Shown piece by piece: positions 60,923 to 64,000 of a stretch of DNA of 64,000 nt. The position numbers and the translations under genes were made by a program. Positions within the stretch are counted from its first letter, which is position 1, and each line of letters starts with the position of its first letter. The notes under the pieces were generated by a model. That model ran no database searches. It was given only the letters and a program-made list of their open reading frames with translations, and was not told the DNA's origin. Origin of the DNA: Bacteroidales bacterium (GTDB lineage Bacteria; Bacteroidota; Bacteroidia; Bacteroidales; UBA932); contig JAGAIY010000013.1 in NCBI GenBank assembly GCA_017626355.1, positions 1 to 64,000 on the forward strand. The letters are read 5' to 3'.

Positions 60923-62182
60923 TCAGCGGACCTCGATGATATCATCGAGGTCCGTCGTGTATAGAGGCGAACGGAAGTCACTGCGTATGCCGTCCGCATA
61001 ATGACCGGGGCGCTGTGTTCCGAGACGCAGGAGGGAGCCGGACGAGTTGAAGGAATCCATTACTTTCGAAATGCGGTCATGCTTCCGGCGTTTTTCTTCT
61101 TCAAAGTCAAACATCGATGTCTGGATGGCATCAGCTGAGGTTATCTCGCTGACTATCACTCCGGCTTTCTTATATTTATACCCTTCCCGGAATATGGTCC
61201 GGAACCCTTTGAGAGCTGCACTTACGATTTCCTGAGTGTTGTTTGCGGCAACTTCGAGACATACGGTTGCGGACGGATAGTACTGATCCAGATCCTCCCT
61301 GAACCTGTTAGTATACATGAAGGTCGTGACTTGTGACGCGGCAGAACCCTCCTCGCGCAGCTTGGAAGCACACATGGCGGCAAAATCGCTTATCCTCAAC
61401 TGGAGTTCATGCGGATCCTCGATCATATCGGCAAACGAACGCGATGTGCAGATGCTCTGCCTTCTTTCAAGCATCTCCTCTTCTACACATCTGACCCCGT
61501 TGAGTTCTTCCCATGTACGCAGGACATTGACATTCATATTGGCCGCCACCCATTCCCGTGGCCTCTGAGCGAAGTCAGATGCTGTACGTATCCCCCTGTC
61601 CATAAGTTTCGGGGCAAGCCTTCTTCCTATACCCCAGACTTCATCTATCGGGGTCAGAGACAGGGCCTTGCATCGTTTTTCAGGAGTATCCATAATGCAT
61701 ACTCCCTTATAGCCTTTATAGGTCTTGGCAAAATGGCTGGCAATCTTTGCAAGGGTCTTTGTCGGAGCCACGCCTATGCTCACAGGCACTCCTACCCACG
61801 TCCGGACCTTATCCACAAGCTTGCGGCACAGTGCCGGTATTCCGGAAGGATCCATTCCTTCCAGATGGAGGAAGGCCTCGTCTATCGAATATATCTCTAT
61901 CTCAGGAACCGCTTCAGCCAGAATCGACATGACCCTGCCGGAAAGATCCCCGTACAAGGCATAATTTGAAGAAAAGGCCGTAAGACGCCCCCCATCCACG
62001 AAATGCTTGACCTGATAGAAAGGAGTGCACATCTTTATGCCCATGGCCTTGCTTTCATTGCTTCGTGACACCACGCATCCGTCGTTGTTGGAAAGCACGA
62101 CAACCGGTTTTCCTTCCAGATCCGGACGGAAAACCCTCTCGCATGAAACGAAGAAATTATTGCAGTCAACCAATGCGTACAC
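60923..62182 (-). CDS. umuC: Y-family DNA polymerase V catalytic subunit
   Basis: 419 residues. The palm has ALVDCNNFFVSCERVF at the start and the catalytic pair in YSIDEAFLHLE near 104. Then come the helix-hairpin-helix of the thumb (IDEVWGIGRRLAPKLMDRG) and the little finger. It performs error-prone synthesis across lesions during SOS, with cleaved UmuD as partner. It overlaps the end of umuD by one base. Its last codons are formed from a perfect 28-base palindrome. Confidence 0.95.
   Translation of the reverse strand: MYALVDCNNFFVSCERVFRPDLEGKPVVVLSNNDGCVVSRSNESKAMGIKMCTPFYQVKHFVDGGRLTAFSSNYALYGDLSGRVMSILAEAVPEIEIYSIDEAFLHLEGMDPSGIPALCRKLVDKVRTWVGVPVSIGVAPTKTLAKIASHFAKTYKGYKGVCIMDTPEKRCKALSLTPIDEVWGIGRRLAPKLMDRGIRTASDFAQRPREWVAANMNVNVLRTWEELNGVRCVEEEMLERRQSICTSRSFADMIEDPHELQLRISDFAAMCASKLREEGSAASQVTTFMYTNRFREDLDQYYPSATVCLEVAANNTQEIVSAALKGFRTIFREGYKYKKAGVIVSEITSADAIQTSMFDFEEEKRRKHDRISKVMDSFNSSGSLLRLGTQRPGHYADGIRSDFRSPLYTTDLDDIIEVR
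60927..60954. repeat. Perfect 28-base palindrome at the 3' end of umuC
   Basis: CGGACCTCGATGAT and its exact complement are directly joined with no loop base. It encodes the C-terminal DLDDIIEV. It could act as a transcription end hairpin for both the secreted-protein gene and umuC, but no T-run follows. Confidence 0.7.
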
Positions 62183-62592
62183 TATCTTATCTTCTTTATT
62201 ACGTAAGTCACTACTCCCCAGACCTTGAAGTCTGTTCCTTCCTCCACTTCAATGCACGGATACCTGTCGTTTGCAGGAACCAGAGTAAGCCTTCTTCTGT
62301 CGGAACCCGGTTCCGTACCGAAACGCAGATGCTTCAAGGTGAATTCTCCATCCACGAAGCATACGGCCATATCACCGTCCTGAGGCTCCAAGGACTTGTC
62401 AATCACAAGGATATCACCTTCCTCCACACCGGCATCTATCATGGAATCGCCCACTACACGGCCATAAAAGGTGGCGGCAGGATGCCTCACCAGTTCCTTG
62501 TTCAGGTCGATGGCCTGAGTCATGTAGTCATTGGCCGGAGATGGAAAACCGGCGTGAATGAATGCCTGAATCTTATCGTCGTATTCTGCCAT
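62182..62592 (-). CDS. umuD: UmuD-type S24 peptidase
   Basis: 136 residues. The cleavage site AGFPSPA is at the N-terminus, the catalytic Ser is in VVGDSMIDAG near 50 and the Lys in FVDGEFTLKHL near 87. The lack of a DNA-binding domain separates it from LexA. After RecA-assisted self-cleavage it binds UmuC. It begins the umuDC operon and is divergent from the next gene. Confidence 0.93.
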   Translation of the reverse strand: MAEYDDKIQAFIHAGFPSPANDYMTQAIDLNKELVRHPAATFYGRVVGDSMIDAGVEEGDILVIDKSLEPQDGDMAVCFVDGEFTLKHLRFGTEPGSDRRRLTLVPANDRYPCIEVEEGTDFKVWGVVTYVIKKIR

Positions 62593-62652
62593 TTCAATCT
62601 ATCTTGCTTCGACAAAATTAGCAATAATCCGGCAAAAGCGGCCAAAAGTTGA

Positions 62653-62660
62653 TATCTTTG
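62653..62660 (+). promoter_or_regulatory. -7 element for the gene at 62667
   Basis: TATCTTTG ends 6 bases before the ATG, another nearly leaderless arrangement. Confidence 0.6.
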
Positions 62661-62666
62661 CAGGAT

Positions 62667-63578
62667 ATGAACGGATTCGGCAACAGCGTCAGAGATTTTC
62701 TTGAAGGCAAAGGGTTTCATTGTGAGGATGCGACCCCTGAGGGGATCGTTTCCTACCGGATGCTCGATGTAAGATCCGAAAACGGAAAGACCCACAGGAG
62801 AATCATGCTTCTGAACATCTGCGCAGACACGGCAGACGAGGCTCGGGAGCATTCTGAGGAAGCATGGAAGGCCATTTCCACAAGCCGGGCAGAGGGAGAC
62901 GGAATGCCGGTGATCATTGCGGAAGACCGCTGGTACAGTCAGGCTGAGATGATCCGGGACAGGCTTCTGGCCCATCTGGAAGTGTTTTTTCCCGTGTATG
63001 CCCGCAACTGTGAGGTCAGAAGAATCGACAAGAACACTGCCGCGGAATTCCTCTCAAGAACCCACAGTTATGCAGATGCGGCCTGCAGATACCGCTACGG
63101 ACTGTTCCTGAAAAGGCACACAGGACACATAGCCATAGAAAGCGGGACTTCGGATGCCGCTCCTGCCGCGGGCAGTCTGATAGCTGTAGCGACCTTCTCC
63201 AATGCACGCAAATGGGTGAAAGGTGACAAGACAATACGCTCATACGAATGGACCAGATACGCCTCACTCCCGGGAATCAGGGTGACAGGCGGCATGGGAA
63301 GGCTTATCAAGGCATTCATAAACGAGGTCTGTCCCGATGACATAATGAGTTATGCCGACCTGGAATGGTCGGAAGGCAAGGTCTACGAACAGCTCGGATT
63401 TGCACTGGAAGGGCACAAGAGTCCTGTAAGCTTTGAAATATACAAAGGCACATGGAAGCGTTCGGTTCCCAGCCGTCAGAAAAGCCGGCAGCCAGGAACA
63501 GACAAGGGAGAGGGCAGAAGGTGTTTCTTCATGAATTTCGGGAGCGCCAAATATCGCCTGAAACTGACAGAATACTGA
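62667..63578 (+). CDS. GNAT-like/phage-type 'SYADLEWS' domain protein
   Basis: 303 residues from the ATG at 62667 (the earlier frame would cover the -7 box). The C-terminal half has SYEWTRYASLPGIRVTGGMGR then SYADLEWSEGKVYEQLGF, a pattern known from uncharacterised GNAT-like proteins in phages and from proteins near DNA-modification genes. The N-terminal 130 residues resemble a nuclease-like alpha/beta fold (weak). It lies divergent from umuDC, so a DNA-related role is possible. It is not a well characterised family. Confidence 0.5.
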   Translation: MNGFGNSVRDFLEGKGFHCEDATPEGIVSYRMLDVRSENGKTHRRIMLLNICADTADEAREHSEEAWKAISTSRAEGDGMPVIIAEDRWYSQAEMIRDRLLAHLEVFFPVYARNCEVRRIDKNTAAEFLSRTHSYADAACRYRYGLFLKRHTGHIAIESGTSDAAPAAGSLIAVATFSNARKWVKGDKTIRSYEWTRYASLPGIRVTGGMGRLIKAFINEVCPDDIMSYADLEWSEGKVYEQLGFALEGHKSPVSFEIYKGTWKRSVPSRQKSRQPGTDKGEGRRCFFMNFGSAKYRLKLTEY

Positions 63579-63654
63579 AAACAGTCCATCCCGTATTGAT
63601 AAAAATTACTATATTCGCGCTGTCATATAAAGAAATGAACTAAAAACACATATA

Positions 63655-64000
63655 ATGGAAGCTATTGTAAAGACCGATTTCAACTTTCCAGGCCAGACAG
63701 GCCATTATGTAGGAAAGGTACGTGACGTGTACAGCATCGGAAACGACTACCTCGTAATGGTCGTTTCTGACCGCATCTCAGCCTTCGACGTGGTACTCCC
63801 TAAGGGTATTCCTTTCAAGGGTCAGGTACTCAACCAGATTGCAGCAAAGTTCCTTGACGCTACAACAGACATCCTCCCTAACTGGAAGATCGCAGTTCCG
63901 GATCCGATGGTTACAGTAGGACACAAATGCGAGCCTTTCAAGGTCGAGATGGTAATCAGAGGCTATCTTTCAGGCCATGCATGGAGAGAGTACAAGGCAG
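63655..64000 (+). CDS. purC: SAICAR synthase, 5' part only
   Basis: The frame opens [13 protein letters not shown] and continues [31 protein letters not shown] and [15 protein letters not shown], the conserved ATP- and CAIR-binding parts of PurC. It joins aspartate to CAIR in purine synthesis. The window ends within the gene after about 115 of an expected 310 residues. Confidence 0.94.
   Translation, partial: MEAIVKTDFNFPGQTGHYVGKVRDVYSIGNDYLVMVVSDRISAFDVVLPKGIPFKGQVLNQIAAKFLDATTDILPNWKIAVPDPMVTVGHKCEPFKVEMVIRGYLSGHAWREYKA

Overview
The window looks like a gut-type member of the Bacteroidota, most likely order Bacteroidales. Promoters repeatedly carry the TAnnTTTG -7 element, several with a TTTG -33 element 19-20 bases upstream, and there is little Shine-Dalgarno signal. 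The tmRNA tag reads GNNSYALAA. Gene content (bactofilin beside secA, pyruvate:ferredoxin oxidoreductase, reverse rubrerythrin, Sb-PDE-type PHP protein) also fits. Genus cannot be fixed from the sequence alone.

Layout. 1-560: a partial tmRNA on the minus strand (3' part outside the window), preceded by a structured RNA segment, then tRNA-Val. 0.65-7.8 kb: an M48 lipoprotein and a minus-strand operon pdxA-rnhA-rfbD-secA-bactofilin. 7.8-27.3 kb: ordinary housekeeping genes (recG, a WYL regulator, an S9 peptidase, a PHP phosphoesterase, tRNA-Arg, fabD, nifJ, a short LysR protein, an M16 peptidase, rubredoxin and reverse rubrerythrin, hslR, manA, a MORN-GH25 lysozyme). 27.3-55.6 kb: an A+T-rich accessory block. 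It starts with WG-repeat proteins and an AAA/STAND-like ATPase and continues with a cluster of about 19 kb, nearly all on one strand, plus two further TIR genes. 56-64 kb: core genes again (beta-propeller, YtxH/holin-like envelope set, pgi, glycerophosphodiesterase, umuDC, purC).

The notable system is the 33.4-52.1 kb minus-strand array with promoter-like sequence at its head near 52.09 kb. In transcription order: helical protein; two-TM protein; CASTOR/POLLUX-like channel with an RCK domain and a degenerate RyR-like tail; ECF-type sigma factor; a protein combining an anti-sigma-like N-terminus, C39-like fold, RyR domain and zinc ribbon; TIR-TM-FG-GAP protein; M48 protease with zinc ribbon; small protein; membrane zinc-ribbon protein; a frameshifted nucleotide-binding-like protein; vWA-coiled coil-glycine zipper-TIR protein; TIR-like protein; PrsW-type protease; TIR-TM-SUMF protein; secreted protein; secreted TPR-CHAT protease; and a stand-alone RyR protein. 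Next to the head lie a broken TIR-SUMF gene and a TIR-TPR protein.

My working reading (inference) is an envelope-spanning conflict or stress system. TIR domains would make an NAD-derived signal, RyR domains would be candidate receivers, a sigma/anti-sigma pair with PrsW and M48 would give feedback control, and the CHAT protease, glycine-zipper protein and channel would be effectors. No integrase, transposase or CRISPR array was found.
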